Positions 1-5,591 of a stretch of DNA of 7,205 nt are shown in pieces. How positions within the stretch are numbered: the stretch's first letter is position 1; each line of letters starts with the position of its first letter. The notes beneath the pieces were generated by a model. The model was given only the letters and a program-made list of their open reading frames with translations, did no database searches and was not told where the DNA came from. The stretch is taken from NCBI GenBank assembly GCA_030598645.1, contig JAUVPN010000138.1, positions 1 to 7,205 of the forward strand, written 5' to 3'. The stretch comes from Hyphomicrobium sp. (GTDB taxonomy: Bacteria; Pseudomonadota; Alphaproteobacteria; Rhizobiales; Hyphomicrobiaceae). A program made the translations under genes and the position numbers.

Positions 1-1061
1 AGGTGGACACCAACCGCGAACTCTACAATGGGCTGCTGCAACGGCACAAGAACGTCAGCATCGCAGGTGGCGTCGGGGCTAACAATATCTTCATTGTTGA
101 TAAGGCGCAGCTGCCCAAAAGTCCCTCTTCGCCGAGGCTTGGCCGCGCGCTTCTGCTCTCTTTTGCTTTGGGTTTGGGAGCAGGTCTTGCCGGCGCCTAC
201 GTCTTAGAACATCTGGATGAAACTGTGAGATCGCCTGAAGAACTGGAACGGGTCACAGGTCTCCCAGTGTTGGGCATCATTCCAAAGATCCGCAAAGAGC
301 AGCGCGTTGAAATCACGATTACTGATCCCAATTCGGCTCTTTCGGAAGCTTACCGCTCCCTGTGCACCGCGCTGCAATTTGCAACAGAAAGCGGGCTGCC
401 CAAAACACTTGTGGTTACCAGTGCTGGTCCCGGTGAAGGCAAGTCGATTACCTCGTTAGCGATTGCGAGACACTTCGCCGTCATGGGGCTCAAAGTTCTT
501 TTGGTCGATGCCGATCTTCGCAATCCCTCGCTCTACAAGAAGCTTGCTTGCGACAACTCCGTGGGACTGAGCAACTACCTGACAGGTGGTTGCTCACCGC
601 CCGAGACCTTTCAAGCAACACCGATAACCAACCTAGCCTTCATGTCATCAGGCCCCTTGCCGCCGAACGCTGCGGATCTGTTGGGCGGGTCGCGCCTGTT
701 GTCGTTGCTATCCGTCGGCTTAGAGGTCTTCGATCTCATTGTTCTCGACGCGCCCCCCGTAATGGGACTCGCGGACGCCCCACTGATGTCGAACGCAGCA
801 GAAGCAACAATCTTTGCTGTCGGGGCGGGTGATGCGCGTTCGAGCCAAGTGCGCGGGGCGTTAAAGCGGCTGCAGTTTGGGCGCGGACAACTGGTCGGAA
901 CGGTTCTGACGAAGTTTGATGCGAAAGCCGCTGGCTATGGCTACGGCTACGGCTATGGGTATGGCTATGGCTATGGCGACCACGACTTTCATTACGGTAG
1001 CGCCACACTTGAAACCGATAGTCAGGCGCCTCAACTCGCCAACGCGAACATGAGCAGCTGA
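1..1061 (+). CDS. Wzc/ExoP/GumC-type polysaccharide tyrosine autokinase, C-terminal part (5' truncated)
   Basis: Inner-membrane BY-kinase/chain-length regulator of exopolysaccharide polymerisation and export. The reading frame is open from position 3 and enters mid-protein. The GTG at 3 is probably not the real start, because the first residues (NRELYNGLLQR) match the periplasmic GNVR/GumC-type segment that precedes the second membrane helix. Counting from position 3, a membrane helix lies at about residues 46-66. The cytoplasmic ATPase follows: Walker A AGPGEGKS (141-148), Walker A' VLLVDADLR (165-173) and Walker B DLIVLDAPP (244-252). The tail carries seven Tyr-Gly repeats (312-325), which fits the tyrosine-rich autophosphorylation cluster of the family. 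Full-length relatives are about 700 or more residues, so roughly half is missing upstream. The stop TGA shares its last base with the ATG of the next gene. The family call is firm; the specific polysaccharide is unknown. Confidence 0.95.
   Translation, partial: VDTNRELYNGLLQRHKNVSIAGGVGANNIFIVDKAQLPKSPSSPRLGRALLLSFALGLGAGLAGAYVLEHLDETVRSPEELERVTGLPVLGIIPKIRKEQRVEITITDPNSALSEAYRSLCTALQFATESGLPKTLVVTSAGPGEGKSITSLAIARHFAVMGLKVLLVDADLRNPSLYKKLACDNSVGLSNYLTGGCSPPETFQATPITNLAFMSSGPLPPNAADLLGGSRLLSLLSVGLEVFDLIVLDAPPVMGLADAPLMSNAAEATIFAVGAGDARSSQVRGALKRLQFGRGQLVGTVLTKFDAKAAGYGYGYGYGYGYGYGDHDFHYGSATLETDSQAPQLANANMSS
936..977 (+). repeat. Tyr-Gly coding repeat (7 x TAY-GGN) in the autokinase tail
   Basis: Seven consecutive six-base units encode Tyr-Gly. 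Tyr is TAT five times and TAC twice, and Gly is GGC except for one GGG. The synonymous variation shows it is not a pure DNA microsatellite, although it could still change length by slippage. In BY-kinases the C-terminal tyrosine cluster is the autophosphorylation target, and its phosphorylation state controls oligomerisation and polymer export. Another Tyr-Gly pair follows shortly after, at residues 331-332. Confidence 0.9.
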
Positions 1062-1648
1062 TGGGCGCATACGATGCAATAAAGGTTGCAATCGACCTCG
1101 TTCACGTGCCCTCGCGTGTGAGATGGCAGCAATGTCAGCCGTTGCCCGATGGCGTCGCGGTCCTCCTGCGCATCGCCGCCGGTGATGAGAACGCCCTATC
1201 CGATGCGTCGCGCGCAATAGATCGGTCGCCAGAGCTCCTGCGCAGGGCTGCGGCCTTTTTTGTTGAACAGATTCTGCTTTGTCGTGCGGCGGATAGTTAT
1301 CGCGTGCTCGGCGCCAGCCAAACCGCCAGTGCTGCCGAACTCAGACGCAATATGGCCCTGCTCTTCAGGTGCGTGCATCCCGATGCCAACTGGCAAGATG
1401 ATCAATCGGTTTTTGCCGGACGCGTAACGCAGGCCTGGGAGGACTTGAAAACCCCCGAACGCCGCGCTGCCTATGACAAAGGAAGACAGGCCCAAGATGT
1501 CAAACCGCGTTTGCGAACTCGGAGGGGTGCAAGACCGCAGTTCAAGGGTCGTGGCTCGAAGCGAAGCTATGACATTTGGGAAAGTGAACGACGAGGACTT
1601 CTGCGGCGGACGATATCTCTACTCCTCGGCCGTACAAGACACCCATAA
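1061..1648 (+). CDS. J-domain (DnaJ-like) protein of the polysaccharide locus
   Basis: This 195-residue protein has a J-domain at about residues 78-141: DSYRVLGAS opens helix I, the HPD motif that stimulates Hsp70/DnaK ATPase is intact at 106-108 (CVHPDAN), and AWEDLKTPERRAAYDKG closes it. There is no Gly/Phe region, zinc-finger domain or client-binding C-terminal domain of the DnaJ type, so it resembles a specialised co-chaperone. The N-terminal ~75 residues match nothing I recognise. The C-terminal ~50 residues are strongly basic (RLRTRRGARPQFKGRGSKR), with a short hydrophobic stretch, TISLLLG, near the end. The ATG overlaps the autokinase stop in TGATG, which suggests translational coupling and shared expression. 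The J-domain call is firm. A role in folding or controlling the autokinase or export machinery is inferred from position only. Confidence 0.88.
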   Translation: MGAYDAIKVAIDLVHVPSRVRWQQCQPLPDGVAVLLRIAAGDENALSDASRAIDRSPELLRRAAAFFVEQILLCRAADSYRVLGASQTASAAELRRNMALLFRCVHPDANWQDDQSVFAGRVTQAWEDLKTPERRAAYDKGRQAQDVKPRLRTRRGARPQFKGRGSKRSYDIWESERRGLLRRTISLLLGRTRHP

Positions 1649-1659
1649 ACGCGGATTGG

Positions 1660-1705
1660 CCAAGTCTCTCCAAGTCTTACGTCATTGAGATCGTTTCCTT
1701 ATAAG
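1660..1705 (+). promoter_or_regulatory. Possible internal promoter: tandem CCAAGTCT repeats plus TATAAG
   Basis: In the 73-base gap before the TPR gene, CCAAGTCT occurs at 1660-1667 and again at 1670-1677, a 10-base period that puts both copies on one face of the helix. TATAAG (1700-1705) resembles a -10 box but has no good -35 at normal spacing. The layout would suit an activator-dependent promoter. The nearby TTGAGA (1685-1690) is too close to TATAAG to be its -35. Weak evidence. Confidence 0.25.
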
Positions 1706-1721
1706 TTGGAGTGTTAACCGA

Positions 1722-2117
1722 TTGATCAAACACCATCACCATTCGCAGTTGGTCCGATCTGTAGTGTTGGTCACTCTTGCCAGCGTCTTGGTGTGGCAGG
1801 TGATCACAAAGAGCTTTGCCGCCTACTTGGCAAATGAGGCGCCTGAAGCGGCGCTCAATTTTGATTCGTCTGAACCCGTGGCGCTCGTCACGCTTGCTGA
1901 GGCGCGCGTCAAATCGGCCCTAACCGAGGGTGGTTCGGCTGCCGTCAGCGTCTCCGAACAAGCCTCTATTGCCAATTCCCAGATATCTTACGTCCGCCGT
2001 GACCGCATCGGCGCCTGGGCCGAGCTTGCCCTACGAGCGGCGGGCAACAGGCTGCAGCCGGGCAACACTTTGCGATCCCCAACGGGGGAGAGGGCACGGC
2101 AGCCTAATGTCCCCTAG
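1722..2117 (+). CDS. N-terminal fragment: membrane anchor and first helical region of the TPR protein
   Basis: This 131-residue ORF begins at TTG (1722); no other start exists between the upstream in-frame TGA (1686-1688) and this codon, and GGAG at 1708-1711 is a plausible Shine-Dalgarno ten bases upstream. A His run (KHHHHSQ) precedes a single hydrophobic helix (LVRSVVLVTLASVLVWQVI, about residues 10-28), giving a short cytoplasmic N-terminus and a periplasmic remainder. APEAALNFDSSEPVALVTLAEA looks like the start of a TPR-type helix pair. The last ~30 residues (from RAAGNRLQPG) look unlike a folded domain. This may be a linker or a degraded stretch before the TAG. If translation ends here, the product is an anchor without its functional domains. 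Confidence 0.6.
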   Translation: MIKHHHHSQLVRSVVLVTLASVLVWQVITKSFAAYLANEAPEAALNFDSSEPVALVTLAEARVKSALTEGGSAAVSVSEQASIANSQISYVRRDRIGAWAELALRAAGNRLQPGNTLRSPTGERARQPNVP

Positions 2118-2125
2118 TTAGCTGA
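2115..2125 (+). other. Stop codons in all three + frames within 11 bases (TAGTTAGCTGA)
   Basis: TAG at 2115-2117 closes the TPR-gene frame, TAG at 2119-2121 closes the next frame, and TGA at 2123-2125 closes the third. Translation arriving in any + frame therefore ends here. This excludes simple frameshift bypass of the in-frame TAG, unless slippage occurs within the few bases between the stops, where no slippery sequence is visible. Confidence 0.9.
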
Positions 2126-2255
2126 GTCAGAGCGTAATCAAGCGCGCACTGAAGCCGAAGGGGCGCTCCTTCATGATCCGCTCAATGCGCGCGCCTTACG
2201 CATCCTAGGCCAGCTTGCCGAGGACGCCGGAGACAACGCAAAAGCTGCCCAGTTC

Positions 2256-3332
2256 ATGCAGGCCGCCGCAGATCGGTCGTGGAGCGAAAGCGTCGCCATC
2301 TATTGGCTGATGGTCAAGTTTTTCAAGGACGGGGACTACGCCGGTTGTCTTCGCTTCGCCGACGCGTTCTTAAGAAAGCGACCGCAGTTTATGGTGCAGG
2401 CCATGCCCGTATTGGTCCGAGTTGCAGAAAACAAGGACGAGACAGCCGTTGGCGCTCTAAAGGCTTTGCTCGCTACCGATCCGCCCTGGCGCTCATCGTT
2501 CTTCTCAAAGTTGCCTGGAGGCATAACCGATGCGCGCACGCCACTTCAGCTCCTCTTGAGCGTCAAGGAAACGAACTCACCCCCAACCGTTACAGACCTT
2601 CGCGACTATCTGAATTTTTTGGTCGGGCGTAAGTTCTATGAGCTGGCTTACTACACGTGGCTACAGTTCTTGACGCCCGAGCAGCTCAGTCGGGCGGGGT
2701 TTCTTGTCAATGGCAGCTTTGAGGATGTGCCCTCGGGCCTGCCCTTCGATTGGATCATCTCTCCGCGATCATCAGGTGTCACAACCGACATTGCGCTCCG
2801 GCCCGAACTGGATGGGACGCACGCGCTCTATTTGGAATTCGGACCGGGACGCGCCGATTTTCGGGGAATTTCGCAAATCCTGATGCTGGCGCCGGGTACC
2901 TATGAACTGAAGGGAACATACAAAGGTGAGATTATCGGCCGCCGGGGTTTGCAGTGGTCGATCACGTGTGCCGGCGCGCCGCGGAAAGAGATTGGCGCAA
3001 GCCAGATGTTCCTTGGAGCGGCGCGCGCGTGGCGCGATTTTGTGATCCCATTTACAGTGCCAGACACGGACTGCCGCGCACAAAATCTGCGCCTGGCGCT
3101 GGCTGCGCGTTCCCAGTCTGAACGGCTTGTGTCGGGATTGATCTGGTACGATGAGATGCAGATTGAGCGTCTTGCGAAGACCGCATTGCCCAAGCAGGCG
3201 CAAACAGGCAAATCACCCAGGCAACAGGCCGCGTCATCTTCTGAACCTGAGAGCAAAGAAGGCAAAAAGGCTAGCGTCCTTGCGCCGGGAGCCAACCGGC
3301 AAAGAGGGATGGACGCTAAAGAGAGGCCATAG
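2256..3332 (+). CDS. C-terminal fragment: TPR-like helices plus carbohydrate-binding-like jelly roll
   Basis: From the first ATG after the TAG, 358 residues are open. Coding sequence of the same character already begins near 2118, so the ATG at 2256 is internal to a TPR helix and is unlikely to be a native start; it lacks a Shine-Dalgarno. Residues 1-145 are helical TPR-like repeats (for example AIYWLMVKFFKDGDYAGCLRF). From about residue 150 a beta-rich domain begins with VNGSFEDVPSGLPFDWII, the N-G-x-F-E opening typical of CBM4/9-like jelly rolls, and runs to about 308 (LIWYDEMQIERL). The last ~50 residues are a charged, low-complexity tail rich in Lys, Ser, Gln and Ala. The domain may bind sugar in the periplasm, consistent with its place beside an export kinase, but binding is inferred from fold resemblance only. 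Confidence 0.65.
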   Translation: MQAAADRSWSESVAIYWLMVKFFKDGDYAGCLRFADAFLRKRPQFMVQAMPVLVRVAENKDETAVGALKALLATDPPWRSSFFSKLPGGITDARTPLQLLLSVKETNSPPTVTDLRDYLNFLVGRKFYELAYYTWLQFLTPEQLSRAGFLVNGSFEDVPSGLPFDWIISPRSSGVTTDIALRPELDGTHALYLEFGPGRADFRGISQILMLAPGTYELKGTYKGEIIGRRGLQWSITCAGAPRKEIGASQMFLGAARAWRDFVIPFTVPDTDCRAQNLRLALAARSQSERLVSGLIWYDEMQIERLAKTALPKQAQTGKSPRQQAASSSEPESKEGKKASVLAPGANRQRGMDAKERP

Positions 3333-3337
3333 CAGGA

Positions 3338-3405
3338 GCAATTGCGTCCGAGCTGGCGAGAGGGGCTTCATCGGAGTTCAAAACGGCGTGTCTCGGACGC
3401 AAAGC
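3338..3405 (+). other. Inverted repeat with long loop downstream of the TPR gene
   Basis: TTGCGTCCGAG (3342-3352) and CTCGGACGCAA (3392-3402) are perfect 11-base complements around a 39-base loop, and GC/GC pairs can extend the stem outward past a small A-rich bulge. It starts right after the TPR gene stop. No U-tract follows directly, so it is not a standard intrinsic terminator. It could be a 3'-end processing or stability structure, an attenuator, or a wide protein-binding site. Confidence 0.6.
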
Positions 3406-3418
3406 AAATCGTTTGCTT
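3402..3418. promoter_or_regulatory. 17-bp palindrome AAGCAAA-TCG-TTTGCTT, candidate operator or second hairpin
   Basis: Two perfect 7-base arms flank TCG. The left arm begins on the last base of the 11-bp stem upstream, so as RNA the two hairpins could stack end to end. As DNA it has the size and symmetry of a dimeric repressor site in the leader of the sugar transferase gene. GAAATTTTAG follows about 8 bases later. The regulator is unknown. Confidence 0.45.
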
Positions 3419-3570
3419 GCCGCTGCTGAAATTTTAGTCAGGCCCCTTGAAAGAGAGGATCCCGGGCAACACGGGGCGCATGAGTTGACGGTTCGACGCT
3501 CAGACCCGTGAGTTCTGGGGAAAACCCAAAGCCGCGTTGTTTACTCTTACGTGAACCCGTTCTCTAACGG

Positions 3571-3624
3571 TGCAACCGATGCGTGCCGTCGGGAGGGCTA
3601 AGCGACGGGTGCGCATCGGTAGCG
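3571..3624 (+). promoter_or_regulatory. Long hairpin in the sugar transferase leader
   Basis: ACCGATGCG (3575-3583) pairs perfectly with CGCATCGGT (3612-3620). The stem continues inward through two wobble pairs, one C-G pair, a single bulged G and CGTC/GACG (3587-3590 with 3604-3607). Outward, after one A-A mismatch, it continues with GC/GC and a wobble. The 13-base loop (3591-3603) contains GGGAGGG, a decoy-like Shine-Dalgarno. The 3' arm ends at the G-run GGGGGGA (3624-3630) just before the ATG at 3634, so folding could mask or position the ribosome site. The ACCG at 3575-3578 can alternatively pair with CGGT at 3568-3571, giving a possible second conformation. Confidence 0.6.
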
Positions 3625-3633
3625 GGGGGAGCC

Positions 3634-5160
3634 ATGCGGCGAATTGTACTTTTGCTCGCTGATTTAGCGCTGGTTGCGATTGCGACTCTCGTCGCGCTCA
3701 TTCTGCGCGACAACCTCGAGATTTCAATCAATCGACTCTACGAAGTCCTTCCCTATCTCAGTTCCACGCTTCTTGCGGCCACAGTCATCTTGCCCGCCTT
3801 CGGTCTGAACCGCAGCATCTGGCGTTTCAGTTCACAAGGGGACTATTTACGTATTCTCGGCGCCGGCATCCTGATCGTGCTCTGTGCCATTGGGATCGGG
3901 TTTGCCGTCAATCGGCTGGAAGGCATCGCACGATCCCTGCCCATTCTCCAAGGAATATTGATGGTGGCTGCCCTTGTCGGTGTGCGTGTGCGGATGAGGC
4001 TTCGTCACCACTCACGCAGCCCCGCACCCGAGCACGCGGTCCTTAATCGCGCGAATATGGCGACGGCGGAGACGGTTCTCGTCATGGGACTTAATAGCGT
4101 CGCCGAACTGTTTCTGCAGTCGGTGACGGACCTTGCCGCCGGTCGCATCAAAGTGGCCGGGCTGTTGGGACGGACGCCACGCCATTCGGGGCGTCTCTTG
4201 CGGCAGAAGAAGATCTTGGGAACATTTGATCAGCTGGAGCACGTCCTGCGAGATCTCGAGGTGCACGGCGTGTTCGTTAGCCGCATTGTTGTGACACACG
4301 CATTCGAAAAACTGCCGGCACCTGCACAGCAAGCGCTGCTTCGCGTCGAGCGGGCCTCCAACATACGTGTTGATTTGTTTGCAGAGCGTATCGGTCTCTT
4401 TGAGGATCGAGACAGGGTGGTAAGGGCGCTGCCCGCCCAGGACTGCATGGCACACGCTGACGACATGACGTCAATTTCGATCAAACTTATGCTGGCTGCG
4501 AAACGTCACTACTGGCGGATCAAACGAGCCCTCGACTTTATCGGCGCGGCCTGTCTCCTCGTCTCACTAGCCCCATTCATGGGTCTTGTGGCCGTTACCG
4601 TCGCGCTCGATGTCGGCTTGCCTGTGATTTTCTGGCAGCAGCGGCCCGGTTTGCGAGGGCGACCCTTCAAGTTGCTGAAATTTCGGACGATGGCCGCGGC
4701 GCATGACGAGTACGGTTCTCGCGTGCTAGACGAATGCCGGTTGTCGGCGGTCGGGCGTTTTTTGCGGCGAACTCGATTGGATGAGCTTCCCCAGCTCTTC
4801 AATATTCTCGTCGGCGATATGTCGTTTGTTGGTCCGCGACCGTTACTTCCCGTGGATCAGAGCCGGGAGCACAGTTACCGTTTACTCGCGCGACCGGGCT
4901 TAACTGGCTGGGCGCAAGTCAATGGTGGCCGGATGATCTCGGCTGAGGACAAGAGTGTGCTCGATGTCTGGTACATCAAAAACGCGACATTGAAGCTGGA
5001 TCTCAAAATAGCGCGGCTGACATTTGCAACAGTCCTCGGCGGCGAGCGCCCCAATGGGTGGGCTGTTCGTCAAGCGCGTCAGGAATTTGGTCTGCCGAGG
5101 CGAACCGAGACCCAAGATTTTGGAACGCAAGCTGCACAGTCCGAACGGGCCGTGGCTTAA
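3634..5160 (+). CDS. Polyprenyl-phosphate sugar-1-phosphate transferase (initiating exopolysaccharide glycosyltransferase)
   Basis: This membrane enzyme moves a sugar-1-phosphate from a nucleotide sugar to undecaprenyl phosphate, the first step of repeat-unit assembly. The 508 residues fit the WbaP/ExoY-like polyprenyl glycosylphosphotransferase layout. There are about four N-terminal membrane helices (from residue 4 to about 115), then a Rossmann-like middle domain (about 147-275) with a degenerate glycine motif (VLVMGLNSVAE). A helix at about 302-326 leads into the catalytic bacterial sugar transferase domain: KFRTM (349-353), RLDELPQL with the catalytic Asp-Glu pair at 383-384, FVGPRP (398-403) and RPGLTGWAQVNG (420-431). 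ATG 3634 is chosen over the in-frame GTG at 3583 because MRRIVLLLADLAL is a natural family start and the 17 extra residues would come from the leader hairpin. The gene is about 300 bases from the upstream operon and probably has its own control. Sugar specificity cannot be read from the sequence. Confidence 0.93.
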   Translation: MRRIVLLLADLALVAIATLVALILRDNLEISINRLYEVLPYLSSTLLAATVILPAFGLNRSIWRFSSQGDYLRILGAGILIVLCAIGIGFAVNRLEGIARSLPILQGILMVAALVGVRVRMRLRHHSRSPAPEHAVLNRANMATAETVLVMGLNSVAELFLQSVTDLAAGRIKVAGLLGRTPRHSGRLLRQKKILGTFDQLEHVLRDLEVHGVFVSRIVVTHAFEKLPAPAQQALLRVERASNIRVDLFAERIGLFEDRDRVVRALPAQDCMAHADDMTSISIKLMLAAKRHYWRIKRALDFIGAACLLVSLAPFMGLVAVTVALDVGLPVIFWQQRPGLRGRPFKLLKFRTMAAAHDEYGSRVLDECRLSAVGRFLRRTRLDELPQLFNILVGDMSFVGPRPLLPVDQSREHSYRLLARPGLTGWAQVNGGRMISAEDKSVLDVWYIKNATLKLDLKIARLTFATVLGGERPNGWAVRQARQEFGLPRRTETQDFGTQAAQSERAVA

Positions 5161-5297
5161 GGTAAAACCCGCGCTATAAGTGGCGATGCAAGAACAGGCC
5201 CAGTGTTCCAGCCTACCGATATGAAGGCCCGAACGAAGAGCTGGCGCAGAGATCTAAGGTTCTAATCTCGAAGCCGTTACCGCCTCGTGGAGCCGAT

Positions 5298-5315
5298 TAC
5301 CCGCACGTGCGGGTA
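5298..5315. promoter_or_regulatory. 18-bp perfect palindrome TACCCGCACGTGCGGGTA
   Basis: Every base pairs across the centre at 5306/5307. It ends 14 bases before the ATG of the small TPR ORF and lies 138 bases after the sugar transferase stop. As DNA it looks like a dimeric regulator site. As RNA it forms a 7-bp GC-rich stem with an ACGT loop. No U-tract follows, so terminator function is not supported. The rest of 5161-5329 holds only short inverted repeats (GAACA/TGTTC around 5192-5208) and no gene. Confidence 0.5.
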
Positions 5316-5329
5316 GGTGAGGGAGCCAA

Positions 5330-5539
5330 ATGCCGCCCCTTCTGTTTGCGCCGCCGCGCGGTTTAAGATGCGCCACCGATATGTTTAATAACAACCGAGG
5401 CTTAGCCTACCGAGACAAGGGCGAGATCGACCGCGCCATCGCTGATTTCCGAAGGGCGCTTGAGATCAACCCGTCTTACCAAGATCCAAAAGAAAACCTC
5501 GGCGTCTTAAGAGCTACGATGGCGCCGCATGGGTGTTAG
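5330..5539 (+). CDS. Short single-TPR protein, probably remnant of a larger TPR gene
   Basis: This 69-residue ORF has a plausible Shine-Dalgarno (GAGGGAG, 5319-5325). It contains one clear tetratricopeptide repeat at about residues 17-50, with the conserved positions Gly24, Tyr27, Ala36, Phe40, Ala43 and Pro48 all present (NRGLAYRDKGEIDRAIADF then ALEINP). QDPKENLGVLRA after it looks like the C-terminal capping end common in multi-TPR proteins. The first ~16 residues (MPPLLFAPPRGLRCAT) do not fit a TPR, and no further TPR sequence is visible upstream. This suggests the 3' end of a longer gene joined to unrelated DNA by deletion. A lone TPR does not usually fold stably. A genuine small protein is possible given the ribosome site. 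It converges with pqqC, 52 bases away. Confidence 0.5.
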   Translation: MPPLLFAPPRGLRCATDMFNNNRGLAYRDKGEIDRAIADFRRALEINPSYQDPKENLGVLRATMAPHGC

Positions 5540-5591
5540 AGCGGACAATTGCGCGCGACCCGTCGATTCTTTCCTCTAGTTATCGTCGGTC

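Larger units (their letters stand above)
1722..3332 (+). pseudogene. Membrane-anchored TPR / jelly-roll protein of the polysaccharide locus, interrupted by an in-frame TAG
   Basis: Read through the TAG at 2115-2117, this frame would encode about 536 residues: an N-terminal helix (about 11-28), a TPR-like helical region, and a jelly-roll-like C-terminal domain starting near NGSFE. Sequence after the TAG stays coding-like in the same frame (LLHDPLNARALRILGQLA is typical TPR-linker sequence). Between 2118 and the first ATG at 2256 there is no in-frame ATG, GTG, TTG or CTG, and no ribosome binding site precedes 2256. The simplest reading is one gene broken by a nonsense mutation such as CAG to TAG. 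A sequencing error or stop-codon readthrough are alternatives. The same frame ends in a genuine TAG at 3330-3332, which argues against routine amber decoding. The arrangement matches TPR proteins I recall from Bradyrhizobium-type exopolysaccharide loci; that recollection was not checked by a search. Confidence 0.7.

Noticed and set aside
1473..1688. 71-codon ORF overlapping the end of the J-domain gene
   Set aside because: It is in another frame of a well-supported gene and encodes nothing recognisable; the J-domain frame has a plausible basic tail to its own TAA.
2040..2125. Programmed frameshift joining the two halves of the TPR gene
   Set aside because: Both halves are in the same frame, all three frames are closed at 2115-2125, and no slippery heptamer is seen.
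3583..3633. GTG at 3583 as the start of the sugar transferase
   Set aside because: It lies inside the long leader hairpin, has no ribosome site, and adds 17 residues unlike the family; ATG 3634 opens directly with the first membrane helix.
5557..5591. Possible bidirectional terminator between the TPR ORF and pqqC
   Set aside because: Arms GACCCGTCGAT and ATCGTCGGTC pair with one mismatch and one bulge, but the loop is 14 bases and no U-tract follows on either strand, so it is only a weak candidate.
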